DNA from: Ovoidimarina sediminis
Lineage (GTDB): Bacteria; Pseudomonadota; Alphaproteobacteria; Rhodobacterales; Rhodobacteraceae
Assembly: GCF_032586175.1 (NCBI RefSeq)
Contig: NZ_JAWHTE010000007.1
Span: 132,265 to 196,264 of the forward strand
Reading direction: 5' to 3'
DNA: 64,000 nucleotides
A program made the position numbers and the translations under genes. Positions 34,650 through 45,836 of this stretch are shown here, in pieces; within the stretch, counting starts at the first letter, position 1; every line of letters starts with the position of its first letter. The notes under the pieces are model-generated. The model saw only the letters and a list, made by a program, of their open reading frames with translations, searched no databases and was not told the origin of the DNA.

Positions 34650-35543
34650 ATGGACCTGAACGATATTCTGAACGTGATCGGCGGCGGCGGGCTCGTGACC
34701 CTGCTCGTTGCCGGCTTCATCATCCTCTGCATCTTCAAGGGCGTGCGGATCGTCTCGCAGTCCGAAAAGCATGTGGTGGAACGCTTCGGGCGGCTCCGGG
34801 CCGTTCTCGGGCCGGGCATCAACTTCATCGTGCCCTTCCTCGATCGCGTGGCGCACGAGATCTCGATCCTCGAGCGGCAGCTGCCGAATGCCAGCCAGGA
34901 TGCGATCACGGCCGACAACGTGCTGGTGCAGGTCGAAACCAGCGTCTTCTACCGCATCATCGAGCCTGAAAAGACGGTCTACCGGATCCGCGACGTCGAT
35001 GCCGCAATCGCCACGACCGTGGCGGGGATCGTGCGGGCCGAGATCGGCAAGATGGAACTCGACGATGTGCAGGCCAACCGGTCCGCGCTGATCTCGACGA
35101 TCAAGGCCAGCGTAGAGGATGCCGTGGACAACTGGGGGATCGAGGTGACGCGCGCCGAAATCCTCGACGTGAACCTCGATCAGGCCACGCGCGACGCGAT
35201 GCTCCAGCAGCTGAATGCCGAGCGCGAGCGCCGTGCCGCGGTTACCCGCGCCGAAGGCCAGCGGCGGGCGGTCGAACTCGCGGCCGACGCCGATCTCTAT
35301 GCGGCCGAACAGACCGCGAAAGCCCGCCGCGTGCAGGCCGATGCCGAAGCCTACGCCACCGGCGTCGTCGCCGCGGCGATCCAGGCCAACGGGCTTGAGG
35401 CCGCGCAGTACCAGGTTGCCCTGAAACAGGTGGAAGCGTTCAGCCAGCTTGGCCAGGGCCAGGGCCAGCAGACGATCGTCGTGCCCGCCCAGGCGCTCGA
35501 GGCGTTCTCGGATGCCTTCAAGATGCTCAGGGGGCGGGGATGA
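34650..35543 (+). CDS. SPFH/Band 7 membrane protein (paraslipin, QmcA type)
   Basis: 297 aa. An N-terminal membrane helix (LVTLLVAGFIILCIFKGVRI) is followed by the SPFH domain (QSEKHVVERFGRLRAVLGPG, INFIVPFLDRVAHEISILER) and a long Ala/Glu/Arg-rich coiled coil (from about 185). It ends with IVVPAQALEAFSDAFKMLRG. Such proteins form oligomeric cages on the inner membrane and often work with a membrane protease. The downstream NfeD-like gene overlaps by ATGA, the classic SPFH-NfeD pair. A GGGAG lies in the right position before the ATG. Confidence 0.93.
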   Translation: MDLNDILNVIGGGGLVTLLVAGFIILCIFKGVRIVSQSEKHVVERFGRLRAVLGPGINFIVPFLDRVAHEISILERQLPNASQDAITADNVLVQVETSVFYRIIEPEKTVYRIRDVDAAIATTVAGIVRAEIGKMELDDVQANRSALISTIKASVEDAVDNWGIEVTRAEILDVNLDQATRDAMLQQLNAERERRAAVTRAEGQRRAVELAADADLYAAEQTAKARRVQADAEAYATGVVAAAIQANGLEAAQYQVALKQVEAFSQLGQGQGQQTIVVPAQALEAFSDAFKMLRGRG

Positions 35544-35827
35544 TGTGGTCCGTTTGGTGGGTCTGGCTTGCGGGCGCGTTGATCCTTGGCGTGCTCGAGG
35601 TCTTCGTCTCCGGCTACATCCTTCTGGGCTTCGCCATCGGCGCGGCGATCACCGGGATCCTCCTTGGCATCGGCGGCCCGCTGGCCACGCTGATGGCGGG
35701 GTCGCTTCCGGCCACCATGCTCATCTTCGCTGTCCTGTCGCTGATCGCCTGGGCGCTTCTGCGCAAGGTGGTGGGCGTCCGCGACGGTCAGGTGAAGGTG
35801 TGGGACCGGGACATCAACGAGGATTGA
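35540..35827 (+). CDS. Short NfeD-like membrane protein
   Basis: 95 aa. Two or three hydrophobic segments (VWLAGALILGVLEVFVSGYI, LLGFAIGAAITGILLGIGGP, MLIFAVLSLIAWALLRKVVG). This is the short NfeD1b type lacking the ClpP-like protease part and nearly lacking the OB domain, which fits partnership with an SPFH protein. The start overlaps the SPFH gene stop (ATGA). The 3' end overlaps the convergent MarR-GNAT gene by 14 bases. Confidence 0.88.
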   Translation: MMWSVWWVWLAGALILGVLEVFVSGYILLGFAIGAAITGILLGIGGPLATLMAGSLPATMLIFAVLSLIAWALLRKVVGVRDGQVKVWDRDINED

Positions 35828-36704
35828 GCGACAGCCGCTTCTCGAAGAAAAGATCGGGGTAGGGGTCGTCGTTGAAGCGCGCGATTTCCTGCCAGCCGCC
35901 CTCGCGGTAAAAGCGCTCTGCCTCTGGCAGGGCGCTGTTCGTATCTAGCCTCAGAACCGCTATCCCAAGCTCCGCCGCCACGGCTTCGGCCTGCGTCATC
36001 AGGCGCGTCGCGACACCGAGCCTCCGGGCATGGGGCGCGGTCCAGAGCCGCTTGATCTCTCCCTCCCGGCCGCCATGGCCCTTTACGCCGACGCACCCCA
36101 TGGGCGCGCCGTCCGACCACGCGACGAGGAACACCCCCCTGGGCCGCATCATGTCGATGGCGCCGGGATCGCGGGCAAGGTTCACGTCGTACCCGGTGTT
36201 GAAACGCCGCGCGAGTTCCCCGTAATAGGCTTCGAGGCATTGGCGCGCGGGCTCCGACCGGGGATCTTCCTCGGTCAGCGCAATCCGCTCCCGTCCCAGC
36301 GCCGAGGCGATCAGATCCATCGCGGCAAGAAGCTCTTCGGGTGCGGGGTGACGATCAAGAAGCGCCCTGGCCCGGGCGTTCGACACCTCCTCGTAGATTT
36401 CGAACTCGCGCTGGCCCGCCTCCGTCAGCTTCGCGATCCGGCGTCGTCCGTCATCGGGATGTGGCACCGTTTCAATCAGCCCCTCGTCCTCGAGGCCCCG
36501 CAACAGCCGGCTCATGAGGCCCGAATCGAGGTCGAGGTACTCCCGAACCGTCTGCACGTCCTCCATCCCCTGGCCGATGGCGTTCAGCACCCGCGCAGCC
36601 CCAAGCGGGCGGCCCCGCCCGAGAAACGAGGTGTCGAGCGCGCCGACTTCCGAGGTCACGGCACGGGCAAAGCGGCGAAAACGGGCAACGGGATCCTGCA
36701 TCAT
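35814..36704 (-). CDS. MarR-type regulator fused to a GNAT acetyltransferase
   Basis: 296 aa. Residues about 1-140 form a MarR winged helix (LGAARVLNAIGQGMEDVQTV, LDLDSGLMSRLLRGLEDEGL, PHPDDGRRRIAKLTEAGQRE). The C-terminal 145 residues are a GNAT domain with IKRLWTAPHARRLGVATRLM as the acetyl-CoA loop and LRLDTNSALPEAERFYREGG. Such fusions are known as bifunctional HTH/GNAT proteins; ligand and acetyl acceptor are unknown. A perfect 22-bp palindrome (36706-36727) directly abuts the start codon and is the probable autoregulatory operator. Two Met codons begin the protein (MMQDPV). Confidence 0.9.
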   Translation of the reverse strand: MMQDPVARFRRFARAVTSEVGALDTSFLGRGRPLGAARVLNAIGQGMEDVQTVREYLDLDSGLMSRLLRGLEDEGLIETVPHPDDGRRRIAKLTEAGQREFEIYEEVSNARARALLDRHPAPEELLAAMDLIASALGRERIALTEEDPRSEPARQCLEAYYGELARRFNTGYDVNLARDPGAIDMMRPRGVFLVAWSDGAPMGCVGVKGHGGREGEIKRLWTAPHARRLGVATRLMTQAEAVAAELGIAVLRLDTNSALPEAERFYREGGWQEIARFNDDPYPDLFFEKRLSLNPR

Positions 36705-36705
36705 G

Positions 36706-36727
36706 TTATCTGACTTAAGTCAGATAA
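36706..36727. promoter_or_regulatory. Perfect 22-bp palindrome, probable MarR operator
   Basis: Left arm TTATCTGACTT (36706-36716) and right arm AAGTCAGATAA (36717-36727) are exact reverse complements. It ends one base from the MarR-GNAT ATG, leaving no room for a ribosome site, so the transcript may be leaderless or begin inside the palindrome. Confidence 0.75.
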
Positions 36728-36758
36728 GTGTCGCGGGCAAGGGTCAAACGGCGGTGGC

Positions 36759-37478
36759 TCAGATCCGATTGGGCGTCCGCGCCTGCGGCGTGTCGAATTC
36801 CGAAAGGATGGCCTGCACGGCCGCGCGGGGGTCTTCCGCCCGGTGGATCGGGCGGCCCACCACCACGTGATCGGCGCCTTCGGCAATCGCCTCCGCCGGG
36901 GTCATCACCCGCTTCTGATCGCCAAGTGCGGCACCCGCGGGCCGCACCCCGGGCGTTACGATCAGCCGGCCCGCGGCTTCGGGCAGCGACCGGATCATCG
37001 CGGCCTCCTGCGGCGAACAGATCACCCCGTGCGCCCCGGCTTCAAAGGCCCGCGCGGCCCGTGCGGCCACGATTTCCGGCAGGCTTCCCGCACGGATCTG
37101 CCCGGCATCAAGGTCGTCCCGGTCCATCGAGGTCAGAACGGTCACGGCGAGAATCTTCATCTCCGACGCCCCGGCTCCTTCCCGCGCGGCCCGCACCACA
37201 TGCGGATCGCCGTGCACGGTCAGGAAATCGAGGTCGTATTGCGCAATGCCCCGCACCGCCGCCTCGATCGTCGCGCCGATATCGAACAGCTTCATGTCAA
37301 GGAAGATGCGTTTGCCGTGCTCGGCCTTCAGCTCGTTGGCCAGCGCCAGCCCGCCGCCCGTCAGCATCCCCAGGCCGATCTTGTAGAAACTCACCGCGTC
37401 GCCCAACCGCTCGGCCAGTGCGAGGCCCTCAAGCGCGTTCGGAACATCGAGGGCTACGATCAATCTGTCGTCGAACAT
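36759..37478 (-). CDS. pyrF: Orotidine-5'-phosphate decarboxylase
   Basis: 239 aa, the standard short form. It makes UMP from OMP, the last step of pyrimidine synthesis. The DxKxxD catalytic array is in FLDMKLFDIG, with LIVALDVPNALEGLALAERL at the N-terminus and IVTPGVRPAGAALGDQKRVM and DHVVVGRPIHRAEDP at the phosphate-binding end. ATG 37478 (MFDDRLIVALD) was chosen over an upstream start that adds a non-conserved leader. It reads away from the palindrome upstream of the MarR-GNAT gene, whose promoter region lies just beyond its 3' end. Confidence 0.96.
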   Translation of the reverse strand: MFDDRLIVALDVPNALEGLALAERLGDAVSFYKIGLGMLTGGGLALANELKAEHGKRIFLDMKLFDIGATIEAAVRGIAQYDLDFLTVHGDPHVVRAAREGAGASEMKILAVTVLTSMDRDDLDAGQIRAGSLPEIVAARAARAFEAGAHGVICSPQEAAMIRSLPEAAGRLIVTPGVRPAGAALGDQKRVMTPAEAIAEGADHVVVGRPIHRAEDPRAAVQAILSEFDTPQARTPNRI

Positions 37479-37621
37479 GGGGGCGCCTCCCGCGGTTTTC
37501 CCTCTACTGGGCCGTTCCCCTCCTTGCGTCAAGCCGGAAGGGCCCGTGTCGCCCATTTGGGCAAATCATGGCAGGATGGGTGTGAAAACCGGCCCGACGG
37601 GGCCGCCGGATCAGGAAAGCC

Positions 37622-38152
37622 ATGGCCCGGATCGACAGGTTCACCCACCGAAGGCGCGCGCTGGTGTCTCTTCTCTGCCTGCTCGCGGTGCTTCTTTGCC
37701 TCGTCCTTATCGCCGCCCTCCTTGGCCCCGGCTTCGACCGCGGGGGCTGGGATCCCGCCATTGCGGCCGTCTTTTCACTCACGCTCCTCGGCGGCATCCT
37801 CCTTCTTGCCGCTGTGATCGTCCGAAACCCGGCCGTACTCGAAATCTCCGCCGACGGGCTCCTCTTTCCCGCAACCTACCGCCGCCCGCTTCGCTGGGAC
37901 GAGATCCACCGCATCCGGCGCGAAACCGGGCCGCGTCACCTTATCTACGGTGCCCGGGACTGGCTCGTGGTCGATCCTCTCCCGGGCGTCCTTGCCCCGC
38001 TCAGATGGCCGGTCTGGCGCAAGGCCGAACTCTGGTTGCAAAGCCAACAGGGCATCCGCATTCCGCTCCACGGGCTGGAACAGGAGGCAGGCGAGGTCAT
38101 ACGCTCCATAGAACGCTTCCGCCCGGTCGCGACCGGGACGGAGAGGACATAG
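37622..38152 (+). CDS. Uncharacterised protein with two N-terminal membrane helices
   Basis: 176 aa. Two adjacent membrane helices (LVSLLCLLAVLLCLVLIAAL and AAVFSLTLLGGILLLAAVIV) are followed by a cytoplasmic domain with ISADGLLFPATYRRPLRWDE, the pattern of small PH-like (STM3941/DUF) domains where a strand-turn-strand starts with a D-G-L/I motif. No enzymatic motif is seen. The next small membrane-protein gene begins 26 bases downstream, so the two are probably one transcript. I do not recognise the family with certainty. Confidence 0.7.
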   Translation: MARIDRFTHRRRALVSLLCLLAVLLCLVLIAALLGPGFDRGGWDPAIAAVFSLTLLGGILLLAAVIVRNPAVLEISADGLLFPATYRRPLRWDEIHRIRRETGPRHLIYGARDWLVVDPLPGVLAPLRWPVWRKAELWLQSQQGIRIPLHGLEQEAGEVIRSIERFRPVATGTERT

Positions 38153-38178
38153 AACCCACCGATGACCGGAACCGCGGC

Positions 38179-38463
38179 ATGAGTATCGAGATCTTCCTGA
38201 TCCTTGTCACCGCGACCGCCGGGATGATCGGCGCTCTCCTCTCCCGCATCCGCTGGAACCGGCTGTTCTGGGCCCTCCTCGTGGCGGTCGTCGCGGTCTG
38301 CCTGCTCTCCATCGCCCTGATATGGCGGCCCGTGAACGACGATCCCTATCCGGCGCTCATGATCCTCGTCATCGGCGTCTACGGTGCGGGGGCCGCGGCG
38401 CTGGGCATGGCCGCCGGGCGGCTTCTCCACTCGGTGCTGGGCGCGCGCGGCAGAAGGGACTGA
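38179..38463 (+). CDS. Small membrane protein of three helices
   Basis: 94 aa. Three hydrophobic segments (IFLILVTATAGMIGALLSRI, LFWALLVAVVAVCLLSIALI, ALMILVIGVYGAGAAALGMA) with short polar loops. Not recognised. ATG 38179 gives MSIEIF, directly before the first helix; the open frame extends far upstream but there it is antisense to pyrF. It lies close behind the gene at 37622 and its stop is 6 bases from the convergent patatin pseudogene end. Confidence 0.65.
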   Translation: MSIEIFLILVTATAGMIGALLSRIRWNRLFWALLVAVVAVCLLSIALIWRPVNDDPYPALMILVIGVYGAGAAALGMAAGRLLHSVLGARGRRD

Positions 38464-38469
38464 CCGGCC

Positions 38470-40263
38470 TCACGCGCCTCTCAGATCCCGCATCAGATCA
38501 TCGGACGCCGTCTCAAGCTGCGCCTTCACCGAGGTGTATCCGTGTTCGATCGTTTCGGGAAACTTGGCCCAATCCAGCAGCCCCACCCTCGGCAGGTCGG
38601 GCTTCAGGCTCAGCCGCGCCCGCGCCGACATCTCCCTCTGCCGCTTGAGCGAACTCAGCACCGTCGAATTCAGCAGCATCGAAAGGATCCCCGGGATCCG
38701 GTACTTCCGCCGCCGCCGCGGCCGCGCCCGGTCGACGAGAAGGGTGAACGTGCCGGGCATCTCGGGAAGATCGAGGCTCCGCTTTCGTTCTCCCAGCAGA
38801 TCCACGGCAATGGTGTGTGCTGCCCCCACTTCCTCCAGCACGTCAACGGGCAGGTTGTTCACCACGCCACCGTCGACATGCAATTCGCCATTGATGATGA
38901 CGGGCGGAAGCACGCCGGGGATCGCTTAGGTCGCGGTCAGCGCCTTCCAAAGCGGCGCGCGCTGCAAGACGGCCTGATCCTGCGCGGTGTAATTCGCCGA
39001 AAGGCAGAAATACGGGGTCCAGGTATCCTCGATATCGATGTCCCGCCCGGTCGCTTCGCGAATCGCCGCGATCGCCAGGTCGCGCGTGCGTTTGCCCTTC
39101 ACAAGAGACAGGATCGGCAAGAGGTTCCAGTCGCTCGTCGGCCCGCCGCTTTCGACAAAGACCTTGCACGCGGCCGCGTCGAGCGCCGTTCCGCGAAGCC
39201 CCATGGCATACCACGCCGCGACGGCGGCCCCGATCGAGGTGCCCCCCACGATGTCGAAATCCACCCCGGCTTCCTGCAGGGCCCGGATCGCGCCCAGATG
39301 CGCCGCGCCCCGAGCGCCGCCTCCGGCAAAGACGATGCCCACCCCGCGCCCCGACAGAAGCCGCCCGACGCGGCCCCGGTCCTGCGCATTGCCCCGCCGC
39401 ATGTGCAGGTGACGGTCAACCTGCCGTCCGGCCAGCCAGGCTTTCGTGCCGGTCGGGCTTTTCGTCGCATCCGGATGCAGGATCAGAAGCGTGTGACGCG
39501 GCAGAACCGCGCCTTCCGCACGTTCGATCGCCGTCTCGCCGGGCGCCGCCTCGGGCCCGTCGCCCGCATCGACGATCCGCACCACCTCGTCGGCTTCGCT
39601 CACCGCAAGGGCCAGCCACGCCGCATCGTCGAGATCGGCCAGGATGAACACGCGCTGGCCTGCCCGTTCACCTTCGTGAATCTCGCGTCGCGCCGCCTGC
39701 GGATCGTCGGTCTTCGACACGATCCGCACCGGCCCCCCGGCCTCCCGGGCAAGCAACTCGGCGGTTTCCGCCAGATCGACCGCCTGGCTCGCGCGCAGAA
39801 GGCACAGGGTTTCGGGCACGAACCCCGGATGCCGCGGCCCCGCATCCCGCGCCGCCCGCGAAATCAGCGTCCGCGCGATCGCGATGCTCAATGTTGGATA
39901 CTTCCCCAGAAGCCCGTGCAGCGCCTTCGCGCTCAGCCGCGCCACCGTCGAGGTCCGCGTCGCCCGCACCGTTGCGCCGCGCGGGGCCTCCATGATCACG
40001 CCGGTTTCCCCGATCGTCTCGCCCCGCCGGATCTCGCCGAGAAACACCTCTCCTTCGGCCGTCGCGGTGCTCGCGCAGAGCCGCCCCTGCAACAACACGT
40101 AAAGCGCGTCCGAAGGCTCTCCCTGCGTCATCAGCGTCTCGCCGACGGCCACGTCCTTGATCACGATATCGCGCCGAAGATCCTCCAGGATATCCGCATC
40201 ATCCGGGGAAATTCCGAACACATCGCCGAGGGACCGGGCGAGAACTATGTCGTCTTTGACCAT
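38470..40263 (-). pseudogene. Cyclic-nucleotide-binding patatin-like phospholipase, interrupted by an in-frame TAA
   Basis: 597 codons plus stop if read through. The N-terminal cNMP-binding domain is clear (IVIKDVAVGETLMTQGEPSD, LYVLLQGRLCASTATAEGEV). It is followed by a linker and a patatin domain like the NTE/RssA group: oxyanion loop FAGGGARGAAHLGAIRAL and nucleophile Ser343 in GGTSIGA. Codon 446 (38926-38928) is TAA. The same frame goes on as AIPGVLPPVIINGELHVDGG, where Asp464 of DGG is the second catalytic residue. The stop therefore separates Ser from Asp and a 445-aa product should be inactive. The rest is undamaged, so the change is recent, or a sequencing error. Confidence 0.82.
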
Positions 40264-40358
40264 CGAAACCTGGCGAGGGACTGGGAACTGAACGGTTAAT
40301 TGATCAATAGGGCCCCCAAAAGCGCCCGAATTCAACAAAAAACGCCAACTCGCGGGAT

Positions 40359-40387
40359 CTTGAACCCTCCGCTTCGCCTGCCCATCT
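40359..40387 (+). promoter_or_regulatory. Sigma-32 (RpoH) type promoter of clpB
   Basis: CTTGAAC (40359-40365) and GCCCATCT (40380-40387) are separated by 14 bases, close to the RpoH consensus CTTGAAA-N13/14-CCCATNT. Transcription would start near 40394, giving a leader of about 70 bases before the clpB ATG. Confidence 0.7.
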
Positions 40388-40462
40388 CTAGCGAGAGGCC
40401 CAGACGGGGCGTGCCGCCAAGCGGGCGCTGACCACACCGGGCGCTTGATAAAGGAGAGACCG

Positions 40463-43078
<2,616 letters not shown>

Positions 43079-43101
43079 TCCGGCCACCGGCAGAAACCTT
43101 G

Positions 43102-43134
43102 AACAGGCGGCCCCCGTGGCCGCCTGTTTCTTGT
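43102..43134 (+). terminator. Intrinsic terminator after clpB
   Basis: AACAGGCGGCC (43102-43112) and GGCCGCCTGTT (43118-43128) form a perfect 11-bp stem with loop CCCGT, followed by TCTTGT. It lies 23 bases after the clpB stop. Confidence 0.85.
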
Positions 43135-43163
43135 GGAATACGCCCGCGCTATAATTGCGCCAT

Positions 43164-43847
43164 ATGACCGACACCGCCACCACCCCGGCGCGCCGGCGCG
43201 TCCCCTGGCTCCCGATCGGGATCGGCCTCCTGATCTTCCTCATGGCGGGCTTCATCTGGCACGCCATAACCTTCGGTCTCACCGGCCTCTTCGGGCCGCT
43301 CCCTGACAGCTACCTCTACCGACCCGGCGGTACGGTCGGGAACGGCGCCATGTCGCTCCACATGATCCTCGGCGGCCTCATCACCCTGATCGTCAGCTTC
43401 CAGCTTCTTCCTGGCATCCGCGCCCGGCGTCCCGCCCTGCACCGCGCTATGGGCCGGGGCATCGTGCTCGCCGCCTTCCTCACCGCCGCCTTCGGCCTCA
43501 CCTATATCGCGCTCCGGGGCACCAAGGGCGGGCCGGTGATGGATGCGGGATCGATCCTCTACGGTCTCCTCACCCTCCTCGCCGCGGTCCAGACCTTTCG
43601 CCACGCCCGCGCCCGCGACATCCGCCTCCACCGCGAATGGGCGCTCCGCCTCTTCGTCCTGATCGTCGCCTCCTGGGCCTACCGCTTTCACTACGCGCTC
43701 TGGTACATCGTCACAGGCGGCCTCTGGTCCGAGCTTCCGGGCCATACCGGCCCCTTCGATCTCGTTCAGAACTTCGCCTTCTACCTTGTCTACCTCGCGC
43801 TCCTCGAACTCTGGTTCATGCGCGAGCGGCGGGGCAGGGCGGTCTGA
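43164..43847 (+). CDS. DUF2306 family membrane protein
   Basis: 227 aa with six to seven membrane helices. The His-containing segments (FIWHAITFGLTGLFGP, LHMILGGLITLIVSFQLLPG, LHRAMGRGIVLAAFLTAAFG, RLHREWALRLFVLIVASWAY) resemble DUF2306/cytochrome-like four-His membrane proteins, so heme binding is possible but not shown. The RLHREWALR motif is typical of DUF2306. ATG 43164 was chosen over a TTG 9 bases upstream. It begins 30 bases after the clpB terminator. Confidence 0.75.
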   Translation: MTDTATTPARRRVPWLPIGIGLLIFLMAGFIWHAITFGLTGLFGPLPDSYLYRPGGTVGNGAMSLHMILGGLITLIVSFQLLPGIRARRPALHRAMGRGIVLAAFLTAAFGLTYIALRGTKGGPVMDAGSILYGLLTLLAAVQTFRHARARDIRLHREWALRLFVLIVASWAYRFHYALWYIVTGGLWSELPGHTGPFDLVQNFAFYLVYLALLELWFMRERRGRAV

Positions 43848-44021
43848 CCCAGATGCAGCAACAATCAATCCTGAAGAGCCGCACTGTTTCCAATTCGTGG
43901 CCAATATTGCCTGGAACCCTTCACGGGTTGGGCGCACCGGCGAAATCGCGCTACCCTGAACCCCGGCCTGCGGAATGTGTGCTCCGAGTGTCTGGGCCAT
44001 TGGTAAAGAGTGAGTTTGAGT

Positions 44022-44195
44022 ATGAGCGACGGTCTCCCCCTCGCGCGCCCGAATTGCCGGGCCGCCACCCAAATGGATCTGATGACGCTTCTGGCGGCGG
44101 TAAGCTTCCTCGCCCTCGCGACGATCTATTCCGTGGGCGAATACACCCGTGCCGCAGAGATGGCCGTCCTGCCGCTGATCACCGCCCCGCGCTGA
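44022..44195 (+). CDS. Possible small single-helix membrane peptide
   Basis: 57 aa, starting MSDGLPLARPNCRAATQMDL. One hydrophobic stretch (LMTLLAAVSFLALATIYSVG) is followed by a short tail. The ribosome site is weak (GAG about 5 bases before ATG). It is the only reading frame of note in the 358-base gap between the DUF2306 gene and the convergent SDR gene; the remainder (43848-44021) shows no gene. Could be real or chance. Confidence 0.3.
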   Translation: MSDGLPLARPNCRAATQMDLMTLLAAVSFLALATIYSVGEYTRAAEMAVLPLITAPR

Positions 44196-44205
44196 TCGGG
44201 GGGCC

Positions 44206-44967
44206 TCAGCCGCCCCGAAGCGCGGGCAGCCCCACGCCCGTTGCCTCGAACCCGCCATCGGCGGCGATCACCTGCCCGGTGACATAGCTCGCCTCCTCCG
44301 AACAGAGGAAGACGATCACCGATGCGATCTCCCCTTCCGCGCCATAGCGGTTCAGCGGGATCGCGTCGTGATAGGCGTCTATGATCTCCTGCGTGTGCAC
44401 GGCCATGGCAAGCTTCGTCCTCACCGGCCCGGGCGCCACGCAATTCGCACGAATCCCGTATTCGCCGTATTCCACCGCCTGCTGCTTGGTCATCTGGATG
44501 ACGGCGGCCTTCGACGTCCCGTAAGCCAGCCTGAGGGTCGAGGCCCTGAGCCCCGAAATCGACGCGATGTTCACGATCGCCCCCCTTCGTACCTTCAGCG
44601 CGGGCAAAAGCGCCGAAGTCACGAAATAGGGGCCGTCGAGGTTAGTGGCCATCACCCGCCGCCACATGTCGTCGTCATGGGTCTCGATCGGCCCGAACTC
44701 CGCCACGCCGGCATTGTTGATAACGGCGTCCACGCCCTCGGCCCATGTCGCGGTTTCCCGCGCCACCTCCTCGGCCCCGGCCCGGGTCGAGATGTCGATG
44801 ATAAGGGGCAGGGTGCCGTCCAGATCGCGGGCCGCTTCCAGCAGCGCGGGCGCATCCCGGTCCACCATCACAACCCGCCAGCCACGGTCGAGGAATAGCT
44901 TCGTCGTCGCCAGCCCGATTCCCCGGGCCGCGCCGGTCACAACGGCGGTCTTCGTCTGGTCTGTCAT
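44206..44967 (-). CDS. Short-chain dehydrogenase/reductase
   Basis: 253 aa. Classical SDR: NAD(P)-binding VVTGAARGIGLATTKLFLDR, NNAG in AVINNAGVAEFGPIE, catalytic Ser in IVNIASISGLRAS, and Tyr/Lys in LAYGTSKAAVIQMTKQQAVE. The C-terminal EASYVTGQVIAADGGFEATG is the usual oligomer interface. Acidic Asp at the end of strand 2 (VVMVDRDAPAL) suggests NAD preference. Substrate unknown. ATG 44967 (MTDQTKTAVVTG) is the natural start; an upstream in-frame start adds a basic leader only. Confidence 0.9.
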   Translation of the reverse strand: MTDQTKTAVVTGAARGIGLATTKLFLDRGWRVVMVDRDAPALLEAARDLDGTLPLIIDISTRAGAEEVARETATWAEGVDAVINNAGVAEFGPIETHDDDMWRRVMATNLDGPYFVTSALLPALKVRRGAIVNIASISGLRASTLRLAYGTSKAAVIQMTKQQAVEYGEYGIRANCVAPGPVRTKLAMAVHTQEIIDAYHDAIPLNRYGAEGEIASVIVFLCSEEASYVTGQVIAADGGFEATGVGLPALRGG

Positions 44968-45052
44968 GCTCCTGCCCCTTCGCTTCGCGGGGCGGACCAT
45001 AGGGGGCGGCGGGCGCCGTGAAAAGCGCCCGCCGCCGTCATGGGCTCCGGCC

Positions 45053-45535
45053 TTAGCCTTCCGGCAGGATCACCTGGTCGATCACGTGGATCACGCCGTT
45101 CGAGGTTTCGATATCGGCAGTCACGACATTGGCCTCTTCCACGGTCACGCCGCCTTCGGTCATGATCGTGACGTCCGAACCCTGCACGGTCGCGGCTTCC
45201 ATGCCGTTCGACAGGTCGGTCGACATCACTTTGCCGGGCACCACGTGATAGGTCAGGATCGCGGTCAGCTGATCGCGGTTCTCGGGCTTCAGAAGCTCTT
45301 CGACCGTACCTTCGGGCAGGGCGGCGAACGCCTCATCCGTCGGTGCGAAAACGGTGAACGGGCCCTCGCCCTTCAGCGTCTCGACAAGGCCCGCGGCCTC
45401 GACGGCAGCGACGAGCGTGCTGAACGAACCGGCCTCTACGGCCGTGTCGACGATATCCTTCGAATGGCCGCCGGCGAAAGCCGCGCCCGAGATCATCGTT
45501 GCGGCGGTGAGTGCAAAGAAAGTCTTACGCAGCAT
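45053..45535 (-). CDS. Secreted fasciclin (FAS1) domain protein
   Basis: 160 aa. Signal peptide MLRKTFFALTAATMISGAAF with cleavage near AFAGG, then one FAS1 domain: VDTAVEAGSFSTLVAAVEAA, FTVFAPTDEAFAALPEGTVE (the H1 box), YHVVPGKVMSTDLSNGM and IHVIDQVILPEG (H2 box). Such small periplasmic or extracellular FAS1 proteins have adhesion or stress roles; in alphaproteobacteria some are controlled by ECF sigma factors. GGAGGA precedes the ATG. A TGATCC-containing promoter candidate lies upstream. Confidence 0.92.
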   Translation of the reverse strand: MLRKTFFALTAATMISGAAFAGGHSKDIVDTAVEAGSFSTLVAAVEAAGLVETLKGEGPFTVFAPTDEAFAALPEGTVEELLKPENRDQLTAILTYHVVPGKVMSTDLSNGMEAATVQGSDVTIMTEGGVTVEEANVVTADIETSNGVIHVIDQVILPEG

Positions 45536-45588
45536 AGCGTGTAGTCCTCCGAAATTGGTTACGGATGCCGGTGCGTGGCATCGGGAGG

Positions 45589-45617
45589 GTCTACGCGCTC
45601 TCTGGCGGTGCGGATCA
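45589..45617 (-). promoter_or_regulatory. Possible ECF (RpoE-type) promoter of the fasciclin gene
   Basis: On the minus strand TGATCC (45617-45612) is followed after exactly 18 bases by TAGAC (45593-45589). The first box equals the -35 consensus of Rhodobacter RpoE promoters; the second matches TAAGA poorly. It would give a leader of about 45 bases. Confidence 0.3.
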
Positions 45618-45836
45618 CCATCAAATCCTTGTTTTTAAGCCGAAAACGCCCTTGACCGAAGTGCCGGGCGCGCTAAGCCGCCCCGCTCCGCTCGCGCCAG
45701 TAAAGAAAACGTTATCGGTAGGATTTCGCCGGCCAAATACGTCAAAATCCCACGACAACGTGAGAAGGTGTTGGTTGGCGCGGACGAGACACTACCCTTA
45801 CCACTGTCCACGCAACGCGAAGGAGCACGAAAACCA

